DNA of 64,000 nt from positions 1 through 64,000 of the forward strand of contig JADJMG010000015.1 of assembly GCA_016709725.1 (NCBI GenBank). The letters are read 5' to 3'. Both the position numbers and the translations under genes were made by a program. This DNA is from Bacteroidota bacterium (GTDB lineage Bacteria > Bacteroidota > Bacteroidia > AKYH767-A > OLB10). Under the pieces are notes generated by a model, which saw only the letters and a program-made list of their open reading frames with translations, was not told the DNA's origin and made no database searches. Within the stretch, counting starts at the first letter, position 1, and every line of letters starts with the position of its first letter. Of this stretch, positions 39,719 through 50,585 are shown one piece after another.

Positions 39719-40591
39719 ATGGAACTGAAAATTACCTCCCTCTCAAAGACTTATTCCAATGGTGTAAAAGCATTAAATAATGTTAACCTCACCATTTCAA
39801 CCGGTATGTATGGTTTGCTCGGACCCAATGGCGCCGGGAAATCGACGCTGATGCGTACTATCGCTACCTTGCAAGAAGCGGATAGCGGTACCGTTAGGTT
39901 GGGCGTTTTAGATGTGCTCAAGGAAAAATTGGAAGTGCGTAAACTATTAGGTTATTTGCCCCAGGAATTTGGCGTTTATCCAAAAGTATCAGCCTATGAT
40001 ATGTTGGAGCATATTGCCATATTAAAAGGAATCAGCGTTGATCGAAAAACAGTTGTTGAAGATTTATTAAAACGTGTAAACCTTTGGGATGTTCGTAAAA
40101 AAGCACTCGGTGGATTTTCTGGAGGAATGAAGCAACGCTTTGGTATTGCTCAAGCTTTACTCGGAGATCCTAAATTGATTATTGTTGACGAACCTACCGC
40201 AGGATTAGATCCTGGAGAACGTAATCGCTTTTATAATTTGTTGAGTGAGATCGGAGAACAAGTAATTGTGATTTTGTCAACGCATATCGTGGATGACGTA
40301 AAGGAACTTTGTAGTCAGATGGCAATTATCGATAAAGGAACGGTGCTTTTTGAAGGGAGTCCGATGGATGCCCTTACTTCTATCGATGGAAAAATTTGGC
40401 GTCGCGAAGTAAGTAAGCAGGATATTCCAGCGTTTACCGAAAAGTATCCTGTAATTTCTACCCGTATGGTTGCAGGTAAACCACTTGCTCATGTCTATAG
40501 CGATCATTCACCTGATGCAGATTTCGATTCTATTCAAGGAGATTTGGAAGATGTGTTTTTCACACATATCAAAGGTTTTCGTAATCAATAA
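39719..40591 (+). CDS. ABC transporter ATP-binding protein
   Basis: 290 residues. Walker A GLLGPNGAGKSTLMR, Q-loop YLPQEFGVYPKVSAYDML, signature GGFSGGMKQRFGIAQALLG, Walker B LIIVDEPTAGLDPGERN and switch His in VILSTHIVDDVKELC. It energises the membrane protein encoded downstream (40756-44307). The C-terminal 70 residues vary as usual for ABC-2 type exporters. Substrate unknown. Confidence 0.93.
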   Translation: MELKITSLSKTYSNGVKALNNVNLTISTGMYGLLGPNGAGKSTLMRTIATLQEADSGTVRLGVLDVLKEKLEVRKLLGYLPQEFGVYPKVSAYDMLEHIAILKGISVDRKTVVEDLLKRVNLWDVRKKALGGFSGGMKQRFGIAQALLGDPKLIIVDEPTAGLDPGERNRFYNLLSEIGEQVIVILSTHIVDDVKELCSQMAIIDKGTVLFEGSPMDALTSIDGKIWRREVSKQDIPAFTEKYPVISTRMVAGKPLAHVYSDHSPDADFDSIQGDLEDVFFTHIKGFRNQ

Positions 40592-40635
40592 TTGTAAATT
40601 GTGTTTGTCCATAATGTCCGATTTCGTCATTACTC

Positions 40636-40685
40636 TTGTCTTGAAAACAATCATTTATTGTAATAAACTCCTTGGTTTTCAAGAC
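40636..40685. repeat. Inverted repeat between the ABC genes
   Basis: GTCTTGAAAAC and GTTTTCAAGAC arms flank about 28 bases in the 164-base gap between the ATPase and the permease. No T-run follows, so it may be an RNA hairpin affecting the ratio of the two products. Confidence 0.45.
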
Positions 40686-40755
40686 TGCGAAAGCCTCGAA
40701 CTCGAACATTATGATCCAAACGCTAACTTAATAGACAGACTCTAAATAGAAATCT

Positions 40756-43700
40756 ATGTTTAAACATATTCTGAAATTCGAATTACGATATTGGTTTCGA
40801 CAACCGATGTTGTATATTTTTATTTTGATTAATGCCGCTTTGATCTTTGGTGCAAGCTCCAGTGATTCGATTACAGTAGGATCTCAAACCGGCAATGTAA
40901 ATAAGAATGCTCCTTTTGTAGTTGAGCAATTTTATTCCATCATGTCTCTGTTTTCTTTGTTAATGATTACCGCGTTTTTAAATTCCGCTGCAGCGCGTGA
41001 TTTTATGGAAAAGACAAGCCAAATTTTATTCACCACTCCTATTAAGAAAAGAGATTTTATTTTGGGCCGATTTTTTGGTGCCGTTATCATCTGTATGATT
41101 CCTTTTCTGGGTGTATCGATTGGAAATTTGATCGGCGTACAAATGCCATGGTTGGATGAAAGTTTGAGAGGTCCCACATTTTGGTCGGGACATATTCATG
41201 GATTCTTGATTTTTGTTGTTCCGAATATGTTTTTTGCAGGTGCCGTAATTTTTAGTATCGCTGCATTGACAAGAAGCACCATCCTCTCATTTGTTGGTTC
41301 GATTGGATTGTTAGTAGGATATATAATCTCGCAAAATTTGATTCGTGATATTGATTCGGAAGTGATAGGTGCTATGCTGGATCCTTTTGGAATGAGAACT
41401 TTTTCGGTGGCTACAAAATATTGGACAGTGGATGATAAGAATACCATGTCGATGGGATTTGAAGGCCTGCTCTTAATGAATCGATTAATTTGGATGGGTG
41501 TGGGTGTGTTGGTTTTAATTTTTACTTACTATCGTTTTAGCTTTTCGGAGAAGTCGAGGGGTTCAAAGAAGAAAGCAAAATCGGAGGAGAAGATTGAAAA
41601 TGTGGCTTTGCGTTCATGGGTTCCTTTAATTTCAGTGAAGCCGATCTTTAACTCAACGCTTACAGCAAGGCAAATTGTTAGTCAAGTAAAGTTGGAAACG
41701 ATTTCCATTTTGAAGAATACTGCTTTTATCGTGATCATGATTTTCGGTGCCATCAATTTAATTTCTTCGATGTCTTTTGCCACTTCGCAAGGGTATGGAT
41801 TAACTGCATTTCCAGTGACGTATCAGGTGCTCGATATCATAGAAGGTTCCTTTTATTTATTCATTGTAGCAGTAATCACTTTTTATTCTGGTGTAATTGT
41901 TTGGAAAGAAAGAGATAATAAGGTGAGTGATATTTATGATGCCTTCCCTATTCCGACTGGATGCCGCTTATCTCTAAAATGATTGCTTTATGGCTAGTGA
42001 TTGAAACTTTATTGATCATTGGTTGCCTCATTGGAATTATTACACAAATTCTTCATGGCTTTGGAGATATTCGATTAGGTGTTTATTTAATTCAGATGAT
42101 TGTCATCAGCGGTTTGAGCTTTTTAAGTTTAATAGCGTTGAGTGTGTTTATTCATATTCTGGTTAATAATAAGTATCTCGGATATTTTATTTTGTTGCTT
42201 TCGTCATTACAAATAATTTTGTTTGGCCTGCTTTAGATGTTGAAACCAATTTGATTCCGTTTGGAAGTAGTCCAAGTTTAATTTATTCAGATATGAATAA
42301 ATTCGGACCATTTTTGACTGGAACTTTAGCCTTTGAATTCTATTGGCTCCTTTTTAGTATTGTATTATTGATGTTCGGGTTTTTATTCTGGATTCGCGGT
42401 CGGGATGTAAGTTTTAAAATTCGAACTACTATTGCGAAACATCGTTTTCCCATGGTGAAATTACCCTTGCTGGTTGCTCTGTTTGCTTGGATTGTCTTTG
42501 GTTCTTTCTTGTATTATAATTCGAAAGTGTTAAATGAGTTTACTACTTCCAAAGAGGATGAAAAGTCGCAAGCTGATTATGAGAAAACCTATAAGCGCTA
42601 TGAATTGAATCCACAACCTCGTGTAGTCGCTGTCGAATATCAAATTGATTTGTTTCCGGTTGAGCGACGTCTTGACGTTAAATCGACACAATGGATTAAA
42701 AATAAGAGTACAGTTGTGATTGATTCTATTTTCTTTACTGTCCCCAATGATTTTGAATTTAAGTTGGATGTTCCTTCTGCTAAATTAGTGTTGAATGATT
42801 CTTTATTACAATTTCAAATTTATCGATTGAATAGCGGTCTACAGCCTGGCGATAGTTTATTATTAACGATGAGTTCATCTTACCAAGCTGATGGAATTGA
42901 AAATGAAGTGAGCAACACCAACATTGTGAGTAATGGTTCATTCTTTAACAATAGCAGTTTCCTTCCGATGATTGGTTATCAAGCCAACTATGAAATTCAA
43001 GATAAGAACGATCGTAAGAAGAAAGATTTAGCTCCTCGTAAACGTATGCCTTTATTATCGAAGGATCCTAAATCCAGAATGGATAATTACATCAGCAATA
43101 ATTCAGATTGGGTAACGGTAAAAACCATTTTTAGTACGAGTGAAGAACAAATTGCCATTGCTCCTGGATCGTTGAAAAGGCAATGGAAGAAAGATGGACG
43201 CAGTTATTTTGAATATGAATTGGATCACTACTCCTTAAATTTCTATTCGTTTTTATCTGCGCGGTTTGAGACGAAAACAAAGATGCATAAAGGAATTAGT
43301 TTGGAAGTATATTACGATAAAGCGCATCCTTACAATGTAGATAAAATGTTGATGTCGATGGAAAAAGCCATCGATTACTACACCGAGAACTTCGGTCCGT
43401 ATGCGCACAAGCAAGCCCGAATTATAGAGTTTCCGCGCTATGCAAGTTTTGCTCAAGCTTTTCCTGGAACCATGCCTTACTCTGAGTCGACTGGGTTTAT
43501 AGCCAATCTAGAAGATTCGGATGATATCGATATGGTGACTTATGTGGTAGCGCATGAAATGGGACATCAATGGTGGGCACATCAAGTAATCTTTCAGAGT
43601 CCATGGCGCAGTATTCGGCATTAATGGTCATGGAAAAGATGTATGGAAAGGATCAAATGCATAAGTTCCTTCGTTATGAAATGGATCGTTACTTACGTTC

Positions 43701-44307
43701 ACGCGGTACCGAAAGTGAGAAGGAATGTGCCCTCGAAGAAGTGGAGAATCAAGGTTACGTGCATTATAATAAAGCCAGTGTTATCATGTATTATTTTAAA
43801 GAGATGGTTGGTGAGAAGAATGTAAATGCAGCATTAAAAAACTTAGTGGATAGTTTCGCCTATCGCCAACCACCCTACCCTGGTTCGTATGAATTAGTAG
43901 ATCGATTTGAAGCCGCTACTCCGGACAGTTTGAAATATCTAATTACTGATTTATTTAAGAAGATGACGATCTTTAATAATCGTGTGTTGGAAGCCACTTC
44001 TAAAAAAGTTAAAGATGGATATGAAACTACTTTCAAGGTGCGAACTGATAAAATGTATGCCGATTCACTAGGTAAAGAAACTAAAATTGGTATTCATGAC
44101 TGGATCGAGATTGGCGTTTTGGCAAAACCTGCCGAAGGTAAGAAAATGGGAAAAGCATTGCATCTTAAAAAAGTATTGTTCGATAAAATGGAGAGGTCAT
44201 TTACGATACATACCAAGGATGAACCGTATCAAGTGGGTGTTGATCCTTACTATTATTTAATAGATCGTGTGCCGTCGGATAATTTGAAGAAGATTACGAT
44301 GAATTAG
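40756..44307 (+). CDS. ABC-2 permease fused to M1-family aminopeptidase domain (three breaks)
   Basis: One gene of about 1,185 codons typical of Bacteroidota. Residues 1-540 are a permease with about twelve membrane spans (FKHILKFELRYWFRQPMLYI at the start). The soluble C-terminal half is a gluzincin M1 domain: VVAHEMGHQWWAHQV (HExxH) and the distal Glu in LSESMAQYSALMVMEKMYG. Breaks: near 41960 (one T restores PTWMPLISKMIALW), near 42230 (restores ALDVETNLIPFGSSP), and near 43595, where about 20 bases that normally encode a GAT-type linker after HQV are missing. The ATPase upstream powers it. The peptidase may process the exported or imported substrate. Confidence 0.85.
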
Positions 44308-44317
44308 TATTTATCGA

Positions 44318-44386
44318 ATTTTTAAACGCAGCGAAAGCAACGTCCCGAAGCATCGGGAGCGCAACGTTCGCTGCGAGTGCATTATT
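44318..44386. repeat. Nested inverted repeat
   Basis: AACGCAGCGAA...TTCGCTGCGAGT outer arms with an inner CCCGA...TCGGG hairpin, in the gap after the permease/peptidase gene. It may act as a terminator or be a dispersed palindrome. Confidence 0.5.
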
Positions 44387-44409
44387 CAACGTTACTCAGA
44401 GCGCAGCAA

Positions 44410-44479
44410 TTCTTAATTCTTAATTCTTAATTCTTAATTCTTAATTCTTAATTCTTAATTCTTAATTCTTAATTCTTAA
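44410..44479. repeat. Ten tandem TTCTTAA heptamers
   Basis: Exactly ten perfect copies of TTCTTAA, 70 bases. The stop codon of the flavoprotein gene (TAA, 44469-44471) and its last codons lie in the array. Copy-number change in such an array would be a slippage hot spot. Confidence 0.95.
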
Positions 44480-45701
44480 TTCCCTCCGCGGCTATCCACC
44501 CCGACGTCCACGCATGTTGAAAATTGAAGCCTCCGGTAACGGCATCTACATTCACCACTTCACCAGCGAAAAAGAGTCCTTGGATTTTATGGGAGGCATA
44601 GGTTTTGAAGTTGATTTCATCTAGTGAGACACCTCCGCAGGTTACGAATTCATCTTTAAAAGTACTCTTGCCATTTACTTTGTAATTTCCGTGTAAGAGT
44701 TCTTCCATTAATTTTTGTAGTTCTTTATTGCTTAAATCCGCCCAGTTTAAATCGAAAGAGATATCGGATTTTCCTAAGAGATAATTCCAGAGTCGTTTAC
44801 TTAATACATCAAATGGAGAAAAAGAACTTACTTGTTTCCGACTTTCAGTACTTCTTAATCTTTTCAATTTTGTCAATAGCGTTTCATCATTTTCTTCAGG
44901 AAGATAGGAAACTGTTAATGTAAAATTATAATTCAACCCTTTTAAATCAAGCGCGCCCCAGGCTGATAATTTTAAAATGGCCGGACCGCTCATTCCCCAA
45001 TGCGTAATTAATAAGGGACCTTCCGTTTTTAGTTTTGTTCCTTGAATCTTTAGCGAAGTATGTTCAACACTGGTTCCCGACAATTCATGCAAATTCATAT
45101 CCTTTACATTAAATGTGAATAGCGAAGGTGCGGGTTCTTCTATTTTAATTCCTAAAGATTTTAATTGATTCCAAACTAATTCACTGCTTCCTGTCGCAAT
45201 GAGGAGAGCATCGGCTACAAAATTAGTTTGATCATTAAAAGTAATTTTCCAATGATTTTCTTCACGAAAAAATGTACTTACTCCTTGTTGTGTATGAATT
45301 CTTACTCCTAATCTTTGGGCTTCCTCTAAAAAACAATTGATAATAGTTTGTGATGAATCGGTAACCGGAAACATCCTTCCATCCTCTTCTGTTTTTAATA
45401 ACACGCCTCTTTCTTTAAACCAAGTGATGGTGTCGGTAGGTGAAAATCGTTTAAAAGGCGATGCAAGTTGTTTACTTCCTCGAGGATAAAATTGAACTAA
45501 TGTTCGGTTGTCAAAACAGGCATGTGTTACATTGCAACGACCTCCGCCCGATACTTTTACTTTACTTAATAATTGTGTGCTCTTCTCGAAAATATGCACC
45601 TCACATTGCGGATCGATTTCGGCAAGATGAAGGGCTGCGAAAAATCCCGCAGCCCCTCCTCCTATAATCGCAGCCTTTCTGGCTTTTTTAATATCTCGCA
45701 T
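44469..45701 (-). CDS. BaiN/RdsA-family NAD(P)/FAD-dependent oxidoreductase
   Basis: 410 residues. The N-terminal Rossmann FAD motif is AAIIGGGAAGFFAALHLAE, followed by the family signature KVKVSGGGRCNVTHA. A middle domain reads ITHWGMSGPAILKLSAWGA and the C-terminal FAD motif is FAGEVVNVDAVTGGFNFQHAW. The best-known relatives reduce bile-acid intermediates or other flavin substrates, but most members are uncharacterised. The last residues GIKN are encoded in the heptamer repeat array. Confidence 0.9.
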   Translation of the reverse strand: MRDIKKARKAAIIGGGAAGFFAALHLAEIDPQCEVHIFEKSTQLLSKVKVSGGGRCNVTHACFDNRTLVQFYPRGSKQLASPFKRFSPTDTITWFKERGVLLKTEEDGRMFPVTDSSQTIINCFLEEAQRLGVRIHTQQGVSTFFREENHWKITFNDQTNFVADALLIATGSSELVWNQLKSLGIKIEEPAPSLFTFNVKDMNLHELSGTSVEHTSLKIQGTKLKTEGPLLITHWGMSGPAILKLSAWGALDLKGLNYNFTLTVSYLPEENDETLLTKLKRLRSTESRKQVSSFSPFDVLSKRLWNYLLGKSDISFDLNWADLSNKELQKLMEELLHGNYKVNGKSTFKDEFVTCGGVSLDEINFKTYASHKIQGLFFAGEVVNVDAVTGGFNFQHAWTSGWIAAEGIKN

Positions 45702-45739
45702 GCATCGAATTCACAGAGGGAACTGTTGTCAACTAATAA

Positions 45740-47281
45740 TTATTTTCTAAAAACATCATTCGATTCAACAATCGTAATACTTCCCGTTTTCATAGGAAAT
45801 GATTTTACGATTTCATCTTCTGCCAAAATTTCCTTCGTTAAAACACTTTTTAAGGCAGCACTATAACTCATTGGTGAAACCATATTTTCACGAAGTGAGC
45901 GTGCTAAAGGCACCACCTCACTTTTGTCGGTGATGATGCTTACGAACATATTATCACTTTGCCAGTATTTTTTAATAGCGGCATTTACTTTTTCTAAAGT
46001 ACAGGCGGCTAATAATTGATCTGCTGAACTTAACCAATTATCACGTTTGTAGAATTTACTGTCCATCAAATATCCTAATTGTTGTTCTGCAGTTTGAGCA
46101 TATAGCTTCATGTACGAACGTAAGAAATCGCGTGTTAAATTAAAATCTTCTTGAGACATACCATCTTTCACCAATAAATTCAATTCGCGAACTGCCATGC
46201 GTAATGCAAAATGTGCATGTCCAATTTCGATGGAATCTAATTCTGGATATTGTCCTTTCAATCCTTTTGCAGTTTGTACTGGACGAATCCAAAGTGAAAA
46301 GTAATTACTACTGCGTGGATATCCCGGGCGAGGCAGCATATTTGAACCTCCATTGTTGTACCATTCAATATACGAATAGTCTCCGTAGTTCATGGAACGT
46401 TGTTCACGAATTTTCTGATATAATCTAGAATACGATTTGCGATGCTCCCCTAACCAACTGTTAGCAATCATTAATGCAGCGAAATCATCGTCAGAACGCG
46501 TGATGGGAAGTTTAAATCCGGTGAAGATGGCAGAACCCAATGCATTGTCTTTTGAAATGATTTCCACTTCCATACCATTCGATTGACGAGCGGATCCTGG
46601 GGTTGGAATCGTTACTTTTAATGATGGTAAGGTGTTGAGCATTGTCTTTAACTTCAATAAAAATTCTGGGGTGTAGTTGCCAGCAATTCCCAACGACAAA
46701 TTATCTTTTGTGAAATAACTTGAGTAATGAGATTTTACATCTTCTAAAGTACAATTCATCACCCCGGCGGTTGTTCCAGCAACGGGATGTTGGTAATTCG
46801 TGCCTCTGAATAAAAAATCTTCCAAGGTCTTTTTAGAATATTCTTCATCGGAAGAAGTACGGATCACTTCATCCACATAATTCTGCTGATTCGATTTTAC
46901 ACGTTTAAAATCTTCCTCATCAAATCGCGGTGTTTGAATGAGTCCAGCTAAGATGGGATAAAATTTATCTAGGTGATCTTTATGAACACTGAATGTAAAG
47001 ACGCAAACTTCTTTATCTACAGAGACACCATACCCTGCCGCCCATGGATAAATAATATCTTTAATTTCAGTACTGGAATATTGTTTTGAACCACCTTCAG
47101 AAATTAAATTCGCAGTTAAATTCGTTAATCCATGTTTAGTTGCAGGATCAGAAATAGAGCCGTTTCTAAACATTAATTTCACAACGATGATATCGGACTT
47201 TGGCATTTTCAATTCTACGACTTCCATTGCGTTGGCCGAAATGGTGAAGTGTAGAAGGAGAAGGAATAATATTTTTTTCAT
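45740..47281 (-). CDS. M16 peptidase family protein, non-catalytic partner type
   Basis: 513 residues with signal peptide MKKILFLLLLHFTISANA. Two M16 half-domains are recognisable: VVKLMFRNGSISDPATKHGLT at the start and KVNAAIKKYWQSDNMFV near the end. The zinc motif HxxEH is absent; the corresponding place reads GLTNLTANLISEGGS. M16B enzymes work as an active/inactive pair, and the active partner gene lies directly upstream (48663-47302). It is likely periplasmic and non-catalytic, completing the proteolytic chamber. Confidence 0.87.
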   Translation of the reverse strand: MKKILFLLLLHFTISANAMEVVELKMPKSDIIVVKLMFRNGSISDPATKHGLTNLTANLISEGGSKQYSSTEIKDIIYPWAAGYGVSVDKEVCVFTFSVHKDHLDKFYPILAGLIQTPRFDEEDFKRVKSNQQNYVDEVIRTSSDEEYSKKTLEDFLFRGTNYQHPVAGTTAGVMNCTLEDVKSHYSSYFTKDNLSLGIAGNYTPEFLLKLKTMLNTLPSLKVTIPTPGSARQSNGMEVEIISKDNALGSAIFTGFKLPITRSDDDFAALMIANSWLGEHRKSYSRLYQKIREQRSMNYGDYSYIEWYNNGGSNMLPRPGYPRSSNYFSLWIRPVQTAKGLKGQYPELDSIEIGHAHFALRMAVRELNLLVKDGMSQEDFNLTRDFLRSYMKLYAQTAEQQLGYLMDSKFYKRDNWLSSADQLLAACTLEKVNAAIKKYWQSDNMFVSIITDKSEVVPLARSLRENMVSPMSYSAALKSVLTKEILAEDEIVKSFPMKTGSITIVESNDVFRK

Positions 47282-47301
47282 TTTATATTTGCTCTATTAA
47301 A

Positions 47302-48663
47302 TTATTTAATTGGACAATTTTCATGTCCAGAAATAGTTGAAATGGTAAGTCCAGTTGGAATGAGATACTTCTTCGCTGCTTCCATCATATCGTTGGCCGT
47401 TACTTTATCATAAAGTGCATACGTAATGTTTACACTTTCAGGATTATTAGTAACCCAAGTGAAAAAGAAAGATTGTTGGCTATTTGCGAAGGACTATCCA
47501 TACACATTGCAAAACCATAACGCAATCTAGATTTTGCATCTGCTATTTCTTTTTCTGAAAAAGGTTTTGTCTTAGCTTCTTCAATAGCTTTTGTAATTTC
47601 ATCTCTGACATATTGCATGTCTTTTTCATCAACTAACGAAGCTTGAACACTCGCTAAGTAGGGATCTCTGGTAAAGAAAAAATTGCCATCCACCGACCTT
47701 GCTTTTTGTTCCGTCACCACCAGTTTATTATACAAAGCTGATTTTTCAGAAAATAACATCGTCATGAATAAATCCAAGGCTACTGTTTCCGTATTCTTAT
47801 CTGTATACGCAGGTGCTTTGTAGTTCAGAGAAACTACGGGTGGGAATTTCGCTTTTTGGATGTGCGCATAGCGAGTTTCATTTTGTTTTGGCTCGGGAGG
47901 TACAGGACTCACATAGTCGCCTTTTTTTCCAAGTACCAAAATATTGTTCGGCAAGTTTATTTACTTTTTCCTCTGTAACATCTCCAACTACAATGATGGT
48001 AGTATATTCTGGACGATAAAATCGTTTGAAAAATTCCATGCTATACTCATACTGATTTGGCATATCCACAACATCTTTAAAGAAACCCATGGTTGTATGC
48101 TTGTAAGTGTGTGAAGTAAAGGCTACATCGTTCATCTTTTCGTCCATTTGTGAATAAGGACTTGCTGAATTCTTCGTATACTCCCCTTTCACAGCTCCGG
48201 CTTCTGTTTTAAAATCTTGAATAGAATATTTAAGATTCATGAAACGATCCGCTTCCAGCTCAAACATTTTTTCCAATTTTTGAGCATTGCCAGTCATGTG
48301 GTAAACCGTTCGGTCAAGCCATGTGTTTGCATTGGCACTCGCTCCTGTGGCTTTTAATGCATCACTGTATTGTTCTTTCGAATATTTTTCAGTGCCTCTA
48401 AACATCATGTGTTCGAAGAAATGGGCGAAGCCAGTTTTTCCTTCTTCAATTTCATCGCGTGATCCTACACGCACCACGATGTAAAAAGCCGCTAAGCCTG
48501 GACTATCATACGGCACAGTAACCACGTTAAGTCCATTCGCCATTTTATGTTGAAGAATGGGATAAGGTAAAATTTTCTTTGGTGTAGCATTGGCATCAAC
48601 TCCAGCCCATGTGGTCTGCAACATGCAGATTATCGCTAGGAGTAAAACTTTAAATTTTTTCAT
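47302..48663 (-). CDS. M16 zinc metallopeptidase, catalytic partner (two frameshifts)
   Basis: 453 residues after repair. Signal peptide KKFKVLLLAIICMLQTTWA. The zinc motif HFFEH sits in TGFAHFFEHMMFRGTEKYSK, with the distal Glu in the later FELEADRFMNL segment. The frame is lost near 47940 (run of seven A should be six; restores GTWKKGDYVSPVPPEPK) and again near 47460 (one T restores LSFFTWVTNNPESVNI). The end reads ISTISGHENCPIK, stop 47302. The gap to the non-catalytic partner gene downstream is 20 bases, so an operon. Confidence 0.9.
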
Positions 48664-48768
48664 ATTTTTTTTATTGATTTACGAATATAACAAACACGTT
48701 AGTTTAGAGATGGAGAATTCGACCATCTACCTAAAACGAACGACCAAAATGAATGAATTGAATTGAAA

Positions 48769-49518
48769 TTACGTTAACATTCCTCCATCCACATTCAATA
48801 CTTGTCCAGTGATATAGGACGACATATCACTAGCTAAAAAGACAACTGCTTGCGCTACATCTTCTGGCGTTCCGCCACGTTTTAATGGAATTTGATCTCT
48901 CCATTGTTGAACCATATCAGGTGCCAATGCGGCGGTCATTTCCGTTTCAATGAAACCAGGAGCAATGGCATTACAACGAATATTTCGAGATCCTAACTCG
49001 AGTGCAACCGACTTAGTGAACCCAATCATCCCTGCTTTTGAAGCTGCATAATTAGCTTGACCTGCGTTTCCTTTTACACCAACAACAGAAGAAATATTGA
49101 TAATACTTCCTTTTCTGGCTTTCAACATAGGGCGCTGACAGGCTTTTGTAATATTAAATGCACTTTTCAAATTAGTGCGAATCACCTCATCAAATTGCTC
49201 TTCCGACATTCGCATTAATAAATTATCGCGCGTAATTCCGGCATTGTTTACAACTACTTCTAAAGAGCCAAAATCAGCTATAATATTGGTAATTAGCGTA
49301 TCAGCAGCCGAAAATTCAGAAGCGTCCGATTTATAACCTTTCGCTTTTACACCCATTCCTTGTAATTCTTTTTCCAGTTCTTGGGCTTTTTCAGGAGATG
49401 AAAGGTATGTAAATGCCACATTAGCACCGTTTTGTGCTAATACCAATGCGATACCTCTACCGATACCACGTGAAGCGCCTGTAATAAGCGCATTAGTTCC
49501 ATTCAGAAGTTTAATCAT
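48769..49518 (-). CDS. fabG: 3-oxoacyl-ACP reductase
   Basis: NADPH-dependent reduction of 3-ketoacyl-ACP in fatty-acid elongation. 249 residues, SDR fold. Cofactor motif ALITGASRGIGRGIALVLA, NNAG motif VVVNNAGITRDNLLMRMSE, catalytic Ser in INISSVVGVKGNAGQ and Tyr-Lys in NYAASKAGMIGFTKS. C-terminus YITGQVLNVDGGM is typical of FabG. It is divergent from the outer-membrane protein gene at 49594. Confidence 0.95.
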   Translation of the reverse strand: MIKLLNGTNALITGASRGIGRGIALVLAQNGANVAFTYLSSPEKAQELEKELQGMGVKAKGYKSDASEFSAADTLITNIIADFGSLEVVVNNAGITRDNLLMRMSEEQFDEVIRTNLKSAFNITKACQRPMLKARKGSIINISSVVGVKGNAGQANYAASKAGMIGFTKSVALELGSRNIRCNAIAPGFIETEMTAALAPDMVQQWRDQIPLKRGGTPEDVAQAVVFLASDMSSYITGQVLNVDGGMLT

Positions 49519-49593
49519 GACTTTATACTTGGAGTATTGAAATTATTAGGTTTATTTTGCCAAAGATATATAAGCAACCAAATTAAACTAGAT

Positions 49594-50343
49594 ATGAAAA
49601 AAATTCTTGCCATTGCGGTTATCATGATAACCAGCCTTTCTTCTGCCCAGGCACAAGAAGGAATTCGTTTAGGTGCGAAAGGATCCTTCTTTTCCACTTG
49701 GCTCTTTAACAAAAATGTTTCTGATCGAAATGCAAGTTTAGATTATGCATCTTCATTCAGTCCTACCTTTGGTGTTCAAGCCATCTTTATGTTGAAAGAA
49801 ACGTATGGAATTAGTGCAGAAGTTATTTACGCTTCTCAGAAGCAAAAGTATGATGGTTACTTTGGGAATGAAGATAATACCTTTACAAACGAAATTAATT
49901 TGAGTTATATAGATATTCCAATTTTATTTCGTGTTTCTTCACCAAAGGGACCTTTCTTCGAAGTTGGACCTCAAGTTTCTTTGTTGATGGGTGCTAAAGA
50001 AACATTTGAATTGGATAATTCAACGATTTTAAATTATAGCGACAAAGATGTAAAAGATGATTTCGCTGGATTTGGAGTTGCAGGTGTTTTAGGGTTTGGT
50101 ATCGATATCAAATTAACGGATATGATTAATTTGACAACAGGTCTTCGTTTTGGATATATGTTCACCGATGCAACAACAGAATATTCAGAAGATGAATTTA
50201 CAGCTGCATCAACCTTGGAAGAATTAAGTAATGTTTCTGGCGTTGCACATACTGATACAGAAGATAAGTTTTCCTACCAAAAATCGAATCGTGCTTTTGG
50301 AGGTCTTCAAATAGGAATTCAATTCATGTTGGATAAAAAATAG
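49594..50343 (+). CDS. PorT-like outer-membrane beta-barrel protein, copy 1
   Basis: 249 residues from ATG 49594. Signal peptide KKILAIAVIMITSLSSAQAQ. Beta-barrel pattern (OMP_b-brl_2/PorT style): EGIRLGAKGSFFSTWLF, SAEVIYASQKQKYDGYFG, INLSYIDIPILFRVSSPKGP and LTTGLRFGYMFTDATTEY. The C-terminus FGGLQIGIQFMLDKK lacks a terminal aromatic residue. About 60-70% identical to the next copy (50586-51353). A tandem duplication carried the terminator and a porin tail with it. Function unknown; likely a small surface barrel. Confidence 0.82.
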   Translation: MKKILAIAVIMITSLSSAQAQEGIRLGAKGSFFSTWLFNKNVSDRNASLDYASSFSPTFGVQAIFMLKETYGISAEVIYASQKQKYDGYFGNEDNTFTNEINLSYIDIPILFRVSSPKGPFFEVGPQVSLLMGAKETFELDNSTILNYSDKDVKDDFAGFGVAGVLGFGIDIKLTDMINLTTGLRFGYMFTDATTEYSEDEFTAASTLEELSNVSGVAHTDTEDKFSYQKSNRAFGGLQIGIQFMLDKK

Positions 50344-50362
50344 TCTCAGAAAAATTGGAATT

Positions 50363-50398
50363 AAAAAGAGGCTGTCTCCTATTGGTGACAGCCTCTTT
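50363..50398 (+). terminator. Terminator after outer-membrane protein copy 1
   Basis: Stem AAGAGGCTGTC / GACAGCCTCTT with 10-base loop, A-run before and T-run after. An almost identical hairpin follows copy 2 at 51374-51408, with the stem partly lost at the far end. Confidence 0.9.
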
Positions 50399-50424
50399 CC
50401 GTTGTAAGATATTTATAGCAATTA

Positions 50425-50515
50425 GAAATAACTACTAAATCCAAATTGAATCACATTGGTATTGATGGGCTCATTCTCCAAAAAATCCTTTTCATATTCT
50501 AATCTATAATTGAAT
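50425..50515 (-). pseudogene. Orphan 3' end of a porin gene
   Basis: On the minus strand this encodes DFLENEPINTNVIQFGFSSYF then stop, matching the end of the porin at 51432 (DLLDNEPSRTNVIQFGFSSYF). It is the piece carried along in the tandem duplication. There is no start. Confidence 0.85.
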
Positions 50516-50585
50516 CATTATTTTATATTAGGAGTATTGAAATTATTAAGTTTATTTTGTAATAAGTTATATCAACAACCAATTT

